From positions 1-64,000 of the forward strand of contig CAZKWY010000001.1 in the NCBI GenBank assembly GCA_964556655.1: DNA of 64,000 nucleotides, given 5' to 3'. This document shows, piece by piece, positions 23,096 through 32,081 of this stretch. The notes below the pieces were generated by a model. The model ran no database searches. It had not been told where the DNA came from and saw nothing but the letters and a program-made list of their open reading frames with translations. The first letter of the stretch is position 1. The number at the start of each line of letters is the position of its first letter. The translations under genes and the position numbers were made by a program. Source of the DNA: CAZKWY01 sp964556655. GTDB lineage: Bacteria > Patescibacteriota > Minisyncoccia > Portnoybacterales > UBA2143.

Positions 23096-24847
23096 ATGAA
23101 GGTGGATAATTCCCAATTAAAAGCTTTCATTCTTGACGCAGAGCTAGTTAAAAAAGAAGACCTGGAAAAAGCTGATCAGAAAGCAAAAAAAGAGAAAAAA
23201 AGCCTGGGAGATATCTTAGTCCAACAAAAACTCCTTACTCAAGAACAGCTTATTAAGCTCAAAGCCTATATCCTAGGCATTCCTTTTGTAAACTTGGAAG
23301 AAGCCAATATCGACCAAGATGTTTTAAGAATTATCCCAGAACCGATTGCCAGGCGTCATAACATCATCGCTTTTCGTAAAAACGGACGCGATCTAGAAGT
23401 GGCGATGCTTGACCCCAGAGACCTTCAGACGATTGAGTTTATCAAAAAGAAGTCAAGCTTAGAAATTCTTCCCCGCCTAACTACCCCGGAAAGCATTAAA
23501 AATATCCTCAAGCAGTATCAAAAAAGTCTAGAAGCGGAATTTGGCGAGCTTATTAAACAAGAGTCTGAAATGGTCTCTCTCCCTGAAGAAGCCACCGAAA
23601 AAGAAAGCAAAGAAGACCTGGAAAAAGCAGCCGAACAAATGCCAATTATTAAAATTGTTGATACTCTTTTAAAGCATGCTATTCTCCAGCAGGCCTCGGA
23701 CATTCACATTGAGCCAACAGAGAAAGAAGTTGTCGTCAGATATCGCATTGACGGCATTCTGCGCGATGCTATGACTCTGCCCAAAAAAGTTCATTCCGGC
23801 ATTGTCGCGCGCATCAAAGTCCTTTCCAATTTAAAATTAGATGAACACCGCCTTCCCCAAGACGGAAGGTTTAAAATAGAAACGCCTGATTATAAAATCT
23901 CTTTCCGCGTTTCCATTCTGCCTGTCTACGACGGAGAAAAAATAGTTATGAGGCTGCTTTCTGAAGACAATAAAGGCCTCACCTTAGAAACTCTCGGCTT
24001 GGCCGGCAAAGCGCTGGAAAAAGTCCACCAAAACATCGCCCGTCCCAATGGCATGATTCTAGCAACCGGCCCAACAGGATCCGGAAAGACAACCACCCTC
24101 TACACTATTTTAGATATTCTCAATCAGCCAGAGGTTAACATCTCCACTGTTGAAGACCCCATTGAATACCGTATGCCACGCATCAATCAGACTCAAGTAA
24201 GACCGAAAATAGGGTTGACTTTTGCTAATGGCCTGCGCGCTCTTGTCAGGCAAGACCCCGACATCATTATGGTAGGCGAGATTAGAGACAACGAAACAGC
24301 TGGCTTAGCTGTCAATGCCGCTTTAACCGGTCATTTAGTTTTATCTACCCTCCATACCAACAGCGCTTCCGGCGCTTTTCCACGATTAATCGACATGAAA
24401 GCGGAGCCGTTTCTCATCACCTCTACTGTTAACGTGATCATCGCCCAAAGGCTGGTCAGAAAGCTTTGCTCAGAAACCAGAAAGGCTTATCATTTAAGCG
24501 AAAAAGACTTAAAGAATTTTTCTGAACAAGTTGACTTAGAAAAACTATTAACTACTATGAAAAACGAAAAAATTGTCGGTCCCAAGGACACTTGGGAAAC
24601 AATTAATTTTTTCCGGCCTCAAAAATCCGAAGACTGTCCTGACGGATACAAAGGACGCTTGGGTATTTATGAAGTGCTAGAAATAAGCGAAAAGATAAGA
24701 GAAATGATCGTTAAAGAAGCTAATACCGACCAGATAGAAAAGCAAGCGAAAGAAGATGGCATGCTCACTCTTATTGAAGACGGCATCATTAAAGCCGCCC
24801 AAGGGCTAACCAGCATTGAAGAAGTCCTGCGCGCTACCCAGGAATAA
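23096..24847 (+). CDS. pilB: Type IV pilus assembly ATPase PilB
   Basis: Cytoplasmic hexameric motor that powers pilus extension. The 583-aa protein has an N-terminal MshEN-type domain (ELVKKEDLEKADQKA...EPIARRHNIIAF), then the GspE core: PIIKIVDTLLKHAILQQASDIHIEP, Walker A GPTGSGKTTTLYTI (about 323-336), Asp box VEDPIEYRM, Walker B DIIMVGEIRDNETA and His box LSTLHTNSASG. The zinc-binding tetracysteine region is degenerate: one Cys in KLCSETR and one in CPDGYKGRLG. pilC follows 27 bases later. Confidence 0.95.
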   Translation: MKVDNSQLKAFILDAELVKKEDLEKADQKAKKEKKSLGDILVQQKLLTQEQLIKLKAYILGIPFVNLEEANIDQDVLRIIPEPIARRHNIIAFRKNGRDLEVAMLDPRDLQTIEFIKKKSSLEILPRLTTPESIKNILKQYQKSLEAEFGELIKQESEMVSLPEEATEKESKEDLEKAAEQMPIIKIVDTLLKHAILQQASDIHIEPTEKEVVVRYRIDGILRDAMTLPKKVHSGIVARIKVLSNLKLDEHRLPQDGRFKIETPDYKISFRVSILPVYDGEKIVMRLLSEDNKGLTLETLGLAGKALEKVHQNIARPNGMILATGPTGSGKTTTLYTILDILNQPEVNISTVEDPIEYRMPRINQTQVRPKIGLTFANGLRALVRQDPDIIMVGEIRDNETAGLAVNAALTGHLVLSTLHTNSASGAFPRLIDMKAEPFLITSTVNVIIAQRLVRKLCSETRKAYHLSEKDLKNFSEQVDLEKLLTTMKNEKIVGPKDTWETINFFRPQKSEDCPDGYKGRLGIYEVLEISEKIREMIVKEANTDQIEKQAKEDGMLTLIEDGIIKAAQGLTSIEEVLRATQE

Positions 24848-24874
24848 GCCCAACACAGGCGCATTTTTTAAACT

Positions 24875-26107
24875 ATGCCTAATTTTATCTATACCGCCAA
24901 AGACCAAACAGGAAGGGATATCGAAGGCCACAGCGAAGCCTCCAATATTCATGAATTGGCCAATATCCTCAGAAGAAAAAATCTTTCTCTTATCTCGGCT
25001 GATATAGCCGGAGAAGAAAGTGGCGGATTACTGAAAAAAATCAAAATAATCTTTACCAAAACAGGCTTTGGCAAAGTTTCTTTGGTAGATAAAATGGTTT
25101 TTACTAGGCATCTTTCCGTTATGATTGAAGCTGGCCTATCTCTCAATCAATCCCTTCAAGCTCTTTCTAAACAAACTAAAAACCCGAAATTTAAAAGAAT
25201 ATTAAAAGACGTTGAGCAGAAAATTAAAAAGGGAGTTTCATTTAGCAACGCTTTAGGCCGGTATCCAAAAACGTTTCCTGATCTTTATGTTAATATGGTG
25301 CGGGTAGGAGAGTCTAGCGGCAATCTAGAAGAGGTGCTTAAAAAACTAGCCGAACAGATGAAGAAAAACCACGAACTGGTTAGCCGCGTCCGAGGAGCTA
25401 TGATTTATCCATCTGTTATTGTGGCTACTATGATTGGAATAGGTGTTTTTATGATGATTATGGTAGTGCCAAAACTAAGCCAAGTCTTTGCGGAACTAAA
25501 AATAGAGCTGCCTTTAAGCACGAGGGCCATTATTGCTATCAGTGAATTTCTTAAAAATAATTATCTGCTATCTCTTATCGGCTTAGCCTGCTTGGCAATC
25601 CTTTTAAAGATAGCTTTAGGCAATAGCGCCGTCAAAAAGGTTCTACAAAAAGCCTATCTCCGCATGCCTGTTTTCGGCCCTCTAATCAAAAAAGTAAACT
25701 CCGCCCGTTTTGCCCATACTTTTAGCTCTCTCATTGAAAGCGGAGTACCTATTGTTGAATCCCTTAAAATTACCGGCGGGACCCTAGGCAACATCAACTT
25801 CAAAAATTCGCTTTTAAAATCAGCCGAAAAAGTACAGGAAGGAAAACCGCTAAGCAAGGCGCTGGCCCGGCACACTCGGCTCTATCCTCCTATGATTATC
25901 CAAATGATAAGCGTAGGAGAAGAGACCGGCCGTCTTTCTGACACCCTTAAAACGCTGGCTGACTTCTATCAAGAAGAAATCGACAATACTACTAAAAATC
26001 TTTCTTCCGTTATTGAGCCAATTATTATGGTTGTTATAGGCGCTGCGGTGGCCTTTTTTGCTATTTCTATGATCCAGCCAATGTATTCAATGATGGGAGA
26101 AATGTAA
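24875..26107 (+). CDS. pilC: Type IV pilus inner-membrane platform protein PilC
   Basis: GspF/PilC family, 410 aa. Two repeated cytoplasmic four-helix domains, KMVFTRHLSVMIEAGLSLNQSLQAL (about 70) and ARFAHTFSSLIESGVPIVESLKI (about 275), and three transmembrane helices near 170-190, 225-245 and 375-400. The signature around GESSGNLEEVLKKLAEQ and GEETGRLSDTLKTLADFYQEE is intact. It couples PilB to pilin polymerisation. Confidence 0.95.
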   Translation: MPNFIYTAKDQTGRDIEGHSEASNIHELANILRRKNLSLISADIAGEESGGLLKKIKIIFTKTGFGKVSLVDKMVFTRHLSVMIEAGLSLNQSLQALSKQTKNPKFKRILKDVEQKIKKGVSFSNALGRYPKTFPDLYVNMVRVGESSGNLEEVLKKLAEQMKKNHELVSRVRGAMIYPSVIVATMIGIGVFMMIMVVPKLSQVFAELKIELPLSTRAIIAISEFLKNNYLLSLIGLACLAILLKIALGNSAVKKVLQKAYLRMPVFGPLIKKVNSARFAHTFSSLIESGVPIVESLKITGGTLGNINFKNSLLKSAEKVQEGKPLSKALARHTRLYPPMIIQMISVGEETGRLSDTLKTLADFYQEEIDNTTKNLSSVIEPIIMVVIGAAVAFFAISMIQPMYSMMGEM

Positions 26108-26108
26108 A

Positions 26109-26966
26109 ATGATAATTAAAAAAGACCAAGGTTTTACTGCTATTGAAATTCTGATCGTTATTTCTATCCTGATTATTCTGCTGGCTATCACTATAGGAAG
26201 CTACTTATTTTTTGAGAGAAGAAGCGAGCTTGATGATGCTACCCACCGTATTCTTGAAATTATCCGCTCGGCCCAAAATAAAACTCTTGCTTCAAAAGAT
26301 GACACCCAATACGGAGTCTATTTTCAAAATGACCGCATAACCATTTTTAAAGGAGATTCTTATTCGGCTACTTCTACCGACAATGAAATATTTACCCTTC
26401 CAGACCGCTTAGAAATATACGATACCAGCCTGCGGGGCGGCGGCAATGAGCTAGTTTTTGAAAAGTTAAGCGGCCGCACCGAACAATATGGCAGCACAAC
26501 TATTAGGATGATTGATCAGCCCTCTCAAGCAACCACTATTTTTATTGCTTCTTCCGGCCAGCTTAATACCAGCCAGCCTAGCGCTTGTTGCCAGAGCAAT
26601 AGAATCACTGACACTAGACATCTTCATTTTGATCTTGGCTGGAGCATCCAAAATTCTGCTACTACAACGCTTATTTTTTCCGACTCTCCGACAATAACTG
26701 AAACCATTAATATGGCTGACTATTTCGATCCGACCAAGACAGAGTTTGACTGGAAGAAAACAATAGATGTCAATGGAGAAAATCAAACTTTGCGCATCCA
26801 TACGCATTCTTTAGACGCTTTTAACACTATTTTATGCGTCCATCGAGACCGCATGAGAAACGATAAACCTGTTCAAATAGAAATTGACGGCAAAAGCATT
26901 GTTTCTTATGACGCCGATGGAGCTATTTCTGTAGAAGCCTATGGCGGAACAGTGGAAAAACAATAA
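26109..26966 (+). CDS. Prepilin-like protein with Ig-like C-domain
   Basis: A 285-aa type IV prepilin-like protein. The class III signal is KKDQ-G|FTAIEILIVISILIILLAI, with Glu at +5 of the mature protein, followed by a GspH-like helix and about 240 residues of beta-rich sequence. Larger than a typical major pilin, so probably a minor pilin or tip protein. It starts two bases after pilC. No prepilin peptidase gene is in the window. Confidence 0.85.
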   Translation: MIIKKDQGFTAIEILIVISILIILLAITIGSYLFFERRSELDDATHRILEIIRSAQNKTLASKDDTQYGVYFQNDRITIFKGDSYSATSTDNEIFTLPDRLEIYDTSLRGGGNELVFEKLSGRTEQYGSTTIRMIDQPSQATTIFIASSGQLNTSQPSACCQSNRITDTRHLHFDLGWSIQNSATTTLIFSDSPTITETINMADYFDPTKTEFDWKKTIDVNGENQTLRIHTHSLDAFNTILCVHRDRMRNDKPVQIEIDGKSIVSYDADGAISVEAYGGTVEKQ

Positions 26967-27429
26967 ACAAAAAGGCATTGGCATGATAGAGGTAATGATT
27001 TCTCTAGCGATTATAGTCATCGTCTTTTTCTCTTTTATCCTGCTTATCAAAATTAATCTGCAAATCCAAAGAGAAAATCAAAACAGCCTGAAGGCCCTTA
27101 ACCTTGCCACAGAGACAATGGAGGCAGTTAGAAGCTTTAAAGAAAATGACTGGAGCGCTTTTTCTTCACTGAGCACAGCTAGTCCCTATTATCCAGTTAT
27201 CTCTGGAAACGAATGGACGCTTTCCGAGTCTGATCCGGGCGAAATTGACAGCTTCAGCCGATGGATTGAAATAGAAGAAGTTTACCGCGATGCTAACGAC
27301 AATATCGCTGAAACAGGCAATCTTGACAATAAAAGTCGCGAAATTAAAGCTTTTGTCCAATGGGAGGAACGGTCCAGAATAAAACAAATTACTCTTTCAA
27401 GCATTTTAACTAATTGGAAAAACCAATAA
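26941..27429 (+). CDS. PilV-like minor pilin
   Basis: A 162-aa minor pilin-like protein: short basic leader NNKQKG, cleavage expected before IGMIEVMISLAIIVIVFF (Glu at +5), long N-terminal helix with LNLATETMEAVRSFKENDW, a typical PilV/GspI element. It overlaps the preceding gene by 26 bases, indicating translational coupling. Confidence 0.85.
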   Translation: MAEQWKNNKQKGIGMIEVMISLAIIVIVFFSFILLIKINLQIQRENQNSLKALNLATETMEAVRSFKENDWSAFSSLSTASPYYPVISGNEWTLSESDPGEIDSFSRWIEIEEVYRDANDNIAETGNLDNKSREIKAFVQWEERSRIKQITLSSILTNWKNQ

Positions 27430-27433
27430 GCTT

Positions 27434-27967
27434 ATGCGCTTGCCCATCAAACAACAATCCGGCTTTACCCTGATTGAATTAGTTGTCTACGCGGCTGTTT
27501 TTATTCTTGTTATTATTCTGCTGACTTCCTTTGTTTTTGATTTGATTAAGGCGCAAAACAGGACTAGAATTAGCAAAGAACTGACTGAAAACAATAAAAG
27601 AGCGCTGGAAGCGATTGTTTACGAAATAAAACACGCCCAAGAAATATATCTGCCTACCAGCAATTTGAGCGCAGACAAAGGACAATTAAGCCTAAAAACA
27701 TCCCAAAACGCTCCTTCCGGGGAAGAAAATTCCTATATTGATATTTATTTAGACGACAACGACTGCTTATGTGTCAAAAGAGAAAGCAGCCAACCGGAAA
27801 GAATGATGTCTGAAGACATTAAAACATCTCGTCTTTTTTTTAGCAGCTTAGGCACCAGCACTAGCCAAACCATTAGAATAAAACTAACCTCTTTTTACGA
27901 TCATCCGCAGGCTAAATACCGCGCCAGCTCAACAATTATCACTTCAGCAGGATTAAGAAATGATTAA
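27434..27967 (+). CDS. PulJ/PilW-like minor pilin
   Basis: A 177-aa protein with prepilin motif QQSG|FTLIELVVYAAVFILVIILL and a C-terminal beta-rich part. The spacing and SKELTENNKRALEAIVYEIKHA helix fit the GspJ/PilW type. It starts four bases after the PilV-like gene and overlaps the next gene by 8 bases. Confidence 0.85.
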   Translation: MRLPIKQQSGFTLIELVVYAAVFILVIILLTSFVFDLIKAQNRTRISKELTENNKRALEAIVYEIKHAQEIYLPTSNLSADKGQLSLKTSQNAPSGEENSYIDIYLDDNDCLCVKRESSQPERMMSEDIKTSRLFFSSLGTSTSQTIRIKLTSFYDHPQAKYRASSTIITSAGLRND

Positions 27968-29225
27968 ACACCAACAAAAAGGAGCCGCCCTTATTATAGG
28001 CATCATTATTATTATGTCTATTACTTTAATTATTGGCCTAAACCTAAGTTTTTTGGCTTTTAGCGCTATGGCTAATATGAAGAACAAAATTTATTCCGCC
28101 CAAAGCCTTTACGCCTCAGAAGCCGGCCTAGAAGACGCTCTCCTAAAATTATCTGACAGCTCTCTTTCTCTAACCAGCCCCTACAGCTTCTCCCTAGACA
28201 ACCAAGCAGTGGAAGTTAATGTTTCAGAGTTAGTTGGCGGAGCAAGAACTATCACCTCTCTGGGAAACGCTGAAGAAAGAATCAAAAAATTAGCCGTCAC
28301 TTATATGATTAAATCGGACGATGTCTCTTTTCACTACGGTGTTCAGATAGGAAAAGGAGGTATGATTATGGGCAACAACAGTCTAGTGGAAGGCAATGTT
28401 TTCTCCAACGGCAGCATTGTTCCGGCCGGAGGAGGCAACGGAGAGATTGACGGCACAGCTATTGTCGCCATTGACAACAACGTTCTTGATAGTATTGATG
28501 TGACCAACGGAGACGCTTACACCTACTCCTGCAAGGACTCCAATATTTCAGATACTCTTTATTATGTTTCCGGCGGTACTGTTGATAATTGCTCTTACGG
28601 CAGTTTGGTTATGCTAAATGAAGAGATAGCCAGCGAGCCCCTGCCTATTTCCAATAACGATATTCAAGAATGGAAAACCGAAGCCGAAGCAGGCGGGACT
28701 ATTACCGGAGACCATACTTACGATTCTCAAAACGCCTCTTTGGGGCCGGTAAAGATCACAGGCAACTTAACAATCACTAATAATTCTATCGTAAATATTA
28801 CTGGCACCATCTATGTGCAAAAAGACCTAATTATTGACAACAACGCCATTGCAAAACTTGATTCAGAATATGGCTCTTTAAGCGGCATGGTTATCGCTGA
28901 CGGGAAAATCTCTTTTAGAAACAACGGCATTGCTGCCGGATCAGGAGAAGAAGGAAGTTTTATTATGCTTCTTTCTACCAATGCTTCTCTTAACGCAAAC
29001 AGCCCGGCCATAGATGTTACCAACAACACCGAAGGAGCTATTTTTTACACAAACACTGGTTTGATCCATCTGCATAATAATATTAATATTAAAGAAGCTA
29101 CGGGCTACCAAGTTCAGCTAGACAACAATGCTGAGGTTAATTACGAAACTGGCCTAGAAAACATCAGCTTTACTAGCGGGCCAGGAGGAAGCTGGGAAGC
29201 AGTTAATTGGCGAGAAATAAAATAA
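27960..29225 (+). CDS. PilX-like pilus protein with beta-helix region
   Basis: A 421-aa protein whose N-terminus (QQKG|AALIIGIIIIMSITLIIGLNL) is PilX/GspK-like: a prepilin-type helix without the +5 Glu. The helix AQSLYASEAGLEDALLKL is typical. From about residue 120 the sequence becomes Asn/Gly/Ile-rich with repeated short strands (GNNSLVEGNVFSNGSIVP, ITGNLTITNNSIVNITGTI), as in polymer-forming beta-helix proteins. A pilus tip or adhesive role is plausible. Confidence 0.8.
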   Translation: MIKHQQKGAALIIGIIIIMSITLIIGLNLSFLAFSAMANMKNKIYSAQSLYASEAGLEDALLKLSDSSLSLTSPYSFSLDNQAVEVNVSELVGGARTITSLGNAEERIKKLAVTYMIKSDDVSFHYGVQIGKGGMIMGNNSLVEGNVFSNGSIVPAGGGNGEIDGTAIVAIDNNVLDSIDVTNGDAYTYSCKDSNISDTLYYVSGGTVDNCSYGSLVMLNEEIASEPLPISNNDIQEWKTEAEAGGTITGDHTYDSQNASLGPVKITGNLTITNNSIVNITGTIYVQKDLIIDNNAIAKLDSEYGSLSGMVIADGKISFRNNGIAAGSGEEGSFIMLLSTNASLNANSPAIDVTNNTEGAIFYTNTGLIHLHNNINIKEATGYQVQLDNNAEVNYETGLENISFTSGPGGSWEAVNWREIK

Positions 29226-31106
29226 ATGAACGTTTTATCTTCTCTCAACAGTAAACAAAAACAAGCAGTCACGGCTCTCAAAGGGCCTGTTTTGGTTATT
29301 GCCGGACCCGGAAGCGGGAAAACCAGATGTCTAACCCATCGCATTGCCTATCTCGTTACTAAAAAGAAAATCCCCGCTTTTAATATTTTGGCCGTCACCT
29401 TTACTAACAAAGCAGCCCAGGAAATGAAGGAAAGATTAGCTAAAATTCTTCCACCTTCTTTTCAGAGAATGCCTGATATCGGAACTTTTCACGCTATTTG
29501 CCTGCGGATTCTTAGGCAGGATATTGACAAACTCCCCCAAACCTCTTTAGGCAGAAATTTTGTCATTTACGACGAAGCTGACCGATTATCCTTAATCAAA
29601 AAAATTATTAACGACTTAGCTGTTAACACCGACCAATTCAAGCCTTCTACTCTGCAAAACACTATTTCTAGAGCAAAAGACGAATTAATTGACCCCGGAT
29701 CATACCAGGAACAAGCTAAAGAATATTTTCCTAAAACAGTCGCCCAAGTTTATCAAGCCTATCAAGAGGCTCTAGCTCAAGCCAATGCCCTTGATTTTGA
29801 CGATCTTATTATGCTAACCGTTAAGCTTTTCCAAACACGGCCCGATGTCTTAAAAAAATATCAAAACAGATGGCGCTATTTTTTGGTAGATGAAGCCCAC
29901 GATACCAATTTAAGCCAATACAAACTGACCAACCTTTTGGCGCGAAAGCGCCAAAACTTGTGGCTGATTGCTGATCCAGACCAGTCTATCTATATGTGGC
30001 GAGGCGCCGACTTTAGAAATATTCTTAATTTTGAAAAAGATTATCCTAAGGCTCGCGTTATCCTTTTAGAAGAGAACTACCGCTCTACTAAAAATATCTT
30101 GGAGGCTGGCCATTGCGTTATTAATAAAAACACCCAACGCCGAGAAAAAAATCTTTGGACAAAAAATGGACAAGGCGCGCCCATTAATTTAATTCTAGCG
30201 TCAAACGAAAGAGCGGAAGGCGATTTTATTGTCAACGAAATTGAGGGATTAATTAACGAAAAAGGATATACTCTAAAAGACTTTACCGTTCTTTACCGCA
30301 CCAATGCCCAATCCAGAGCCATTGAAGAAGCCTTCCTGCAAGCCGGCTTCCCCTATAGAATTATTGGCACAGTCAAATTCTACGAAAGAAAAGAAATTAA
30401 AGATATTTTATGCTACCTCCGACTAACAGCCAACCCTCAAGACCTCGTCAGTCTGCAAAGAGTAGTCAATCTCCCCCCGCGCCGCCTTGCTAGATACAGC
30501 AAAGATCCGTCTTTGGTCTTAAGAAAAAACGACAAAGCCCTAGAGAGTTTCAATCAGATAATGAACTCTTTTAGAATTTTCAGCCGGCAAAATTCCTTAA
30601 CTGCTCTTATTAAAAAAATAATTGAAGAAATCGGCTATGAGAAATACATTAAATCCTTTGCCTCTGACGCAGAAGAAGGGGAGAGAAGATGGGAGAATGT
30701 AGAAGAAATTTTTACCGTGGCTAGCCGCTATGACAAAGAAGATCCAGGCACAGGATTAGAAAAATTCCTTGAAGAAATCAGTCTTTTGACAGGCCAAGAC
30801 GAGATTGAAACCAACAGCGAAGTTATTAACTTAATGACTCTTCACTGCGCTAAAGGATTAGAATTTCCTGTTGTCTTTATCGCCGGATGCGAGGAAAGCA
30901 TCCTGCCTCATTCCAGAAGCCAGCTTCACCGGGACCAGATGGAAGAAGAAAGACGCCTATGCTATGTCGGCATTACCCGGGCTAAAGAAATTAGCTATCT
31001 TACTTTCACTAATCAACGCCGCCTGTGGGGACAAACAATGGCTAATTATCCTTCCCGCTTCCTTTCCGACTTGCCCGAACACCTCATCGCCTTCCGCCAA
31101 TTCTAG
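29226..31106 (+). CDS. UvrD/PcrA superfamily 1 DNA helicase
   Basis: A 626-aa 3'-5' DNA helicase for repair and replication. SF1A motifs: Q-motif LNSKQKQAV, Walker A AGPGSGKTRCLTHRI, Ia TFTNKAAQEM, II LVDEAHDTNLSQY (VDEAHD rather than VDEFQD), III ADPDQSIYMWRGA, IV LEENYRST, V LMTLHCAKGLEFPVVF, VI EERRLCYVGITRAKE. The stop TAG (31104-31106) overlaps the first bases of a palindromic repeat, so the repeat defines the C-terminus; PcrA-type tails are usually longer. It starts directly after the PilX-like gene, with no SD. Confidence 0.94.
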   Translation: MNVLSSLNSKQKQAVTALKGPVLVIAGPGSGKTRCLTHRIAYLVTKKKIPAFNILAVTFTNKAAQEMKERLAKILPPSFQRMPDIGTFHAICLRILRQDIDKLPQTSLGRNFVIYDEADRLSLIKKIINDLAVNTDQFKPSTLQNTISRAKDELIDPGSYQEQAKEYFPKTVAQVYQAYQEALAQANALDFDDLIMLTVKLFQTRPDVLKKYQNRWRYFLVDEAHDTNLSQYKLTNLLARKRQNLWLIADPDQSIYMWRGADFRNILNFEKDYPKARVILLEENYRSTKNILEAGHCVINKNTQRREKNLWTKNGQGAPINLILASNERAEGDFIVNEIEGLINEKGYTLKDFTVLYRTNAQSRAIEEAFLQAGFPYRIIGTVKFYERKEIKDILCYLRLTANPQDLVSLQRVVNLPPRRLARYSKDPSLVLRKNDKALESFNQIMNSFRIFSRQNSLTALIKKIIEEIGYEKYIKSFASDAEEGERRWENVEEIFTVASRYDKEDPGTGLEKFLEEISLLTGQDEIETNSEVINLMTLHCAKGLEFPVVFIAGCEESILPHSRSQLHRDQMEEERRLCYVGITRAKEISYLTFTNQRRLWGQTMANYPSRFLSDLPEHLIAFRQF

Positions 31107-31172
31107 GACTGTAATTCTAGGACAGTCCTTTTTTGACAGTCCTTCAAGGACTGTAATTCTAGGACAGTCCTT
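31105..31172. repeat. Palindromic repeat, copy C
   Basis: A 68-base element made of one full 41-base unit plus the 27-base hairpin part of a second unit. It is identical base for base to 31483-31550. It fills almost the whole uvrD-rsmA spacer. Confidence 0.95.
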
Positions 31173-31176
31173 GGCT

Positions 31177-32046
31177 ATGAACCTTACTTCGCCCAAAATA
31201 TTAAGGGAAACATTTAAAAAACACGACTTTAAACCCCAAAAAAGACTGGGGCAAAATTTTTTAATTGACCAAAATATTGTTAATAAAATTGTCAAAATAG
31301 CTCAAATAAGTAAGAAAGACACTATTTTAGAAATCGGTCCCGGCACAGGCGCTATTACTAAAGCACTAGCGCAAAAGAGCAAAAAAGTAATTGCCGTAGA
31401 AAAAGACCCTCAACTATCAAAGATCCTAAAAGAAAACCTTTCTTCTTTTAAAAACACATCCATTATTACCTCCGACATCCGCAGGACTGTAATTCTAGGA
31501 CAGTCCTTTTTTGACAGTCCTTCAAGGACTGTAATTCTAGGACAGTCCTTGAAGGACTGTCCTTGGAAGGTGGTGGCTAATTTGCCTTATTATCTTAGCC
31601 AGCATGTTATTAGAAAGCTTTTAGAATTAGAAAATCAGCCGGAAAAAATAGTTCTTCTAGTTCAAAAAGAACTTGCCCAAAGGATTTGCGCCAAGCCCCC
31701 GCGAATGAACATTCTAGCTGTTTCAGTCCAGTTTTACAGCCAGCCCGAAATTAAAGGATATGTTTCCAAAACTTGTTTTTGGCCTCAGCCAAAAGTAGAT
31801 TCTGCCATTATTGAAATAAATCCCCTTGAAAAAACACAAGAGATATCCTCGGAGAGATTTTTTAAAACAGTTAAGGCCGGATTTTTTGCCCCCCGCAAAC
31901 AGCTAGCCAATAATTTAACCAGTCAACTAAAAAAAGGAAGGGAAGGAATAATAAAAGCGATCAAAAAGACGGGGATAGAAGAAAAGGCCAGAGCAGAAAA
32001 CTTAACCATTAAAGAATGGATTAATTTAAGCCGTTTATTAACATAA
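31177..32046 (+). CDS. rsmA: 16S rRNA dimethyladenosine transferase with repeat-encoded insert
   Basis: RsmA/KsgA dimethylates two adenosines in helix 45 of 16S rRNA late in 30S assembly. The 289-aa protein starts MNLTSPKILRETFKKHDFKPQKRLGQNFLID and has SAM motifs EIGPGTGAITKAL and VIAVEKD, and motif IV VVANLPYYLSQHV. Between the SAM-binding Asp (TSDI) and KVVANLPYY lies a 28-residue stretch, with RTVILGQS twice, encoded exactly by palindromic repeat copy D. The frame is kept and both flanking motifs are intact, so the enzyme is probably still functional with an enlarged surface loop. Confidence 0.93.
   Translation: MNLTSPKILRETFKKHDFKPQKRLGQNFLIDQNIVNKIVKIAQISKKDTILEIGPGTGAITKALAQKSKKVIAVEKDPQLSKILKENLSSFKNTSIITSDIRRTVILGQSFFDSPSRTVILGQSLKDCPWKVVANLPYYLSQHVIRKLLELENQPEKIVLLVQKELAQRICAKPPRMNILAVSVQFYSQPEIKGYVSKTCFWPQPKVDSAIIEINPLEKTQEISSERFFKTVKAGFFAPRKQLANNLTSQLKKGREGIIKAIKKTGIEEKARAENLTIKEWINLSRLLT
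31483..31566. repeat. Palindromic repeat, copy D, inside rsmA
   Basis: 84 bases (28 codons): the same 68-base element as copy C plus GAAGGACTGTCCTTGG. It is in frame in rsmA. The first unit has a hairpin followed by TTTTTT, so it also looks like an intrinsic terminator inside the gene. Confidence 0.95.
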
Positions 32047-32071
32047 AAAAACCGACCGCTAGGCGGTCGGT
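32045..32071 (-). terminator. Terminator of the glycine-zipper lipoprotein gene
   Basis: Perfect 9-bp stem ACCGACCGC/GCGGTCGGT with a three-base loop, followed by TTTTTT on the minus strand. It abuts the rsmA stop. Confidence 0.92.
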
Positions 32072-32081
32072 GGGTGAAGGG

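Noticed and set aside
30957..31295. Minus-strand reading frame across uvrD end and repeat C
   Set aside because: Open only because the repeat is open on both strands; no start signal and it opposes two genes.
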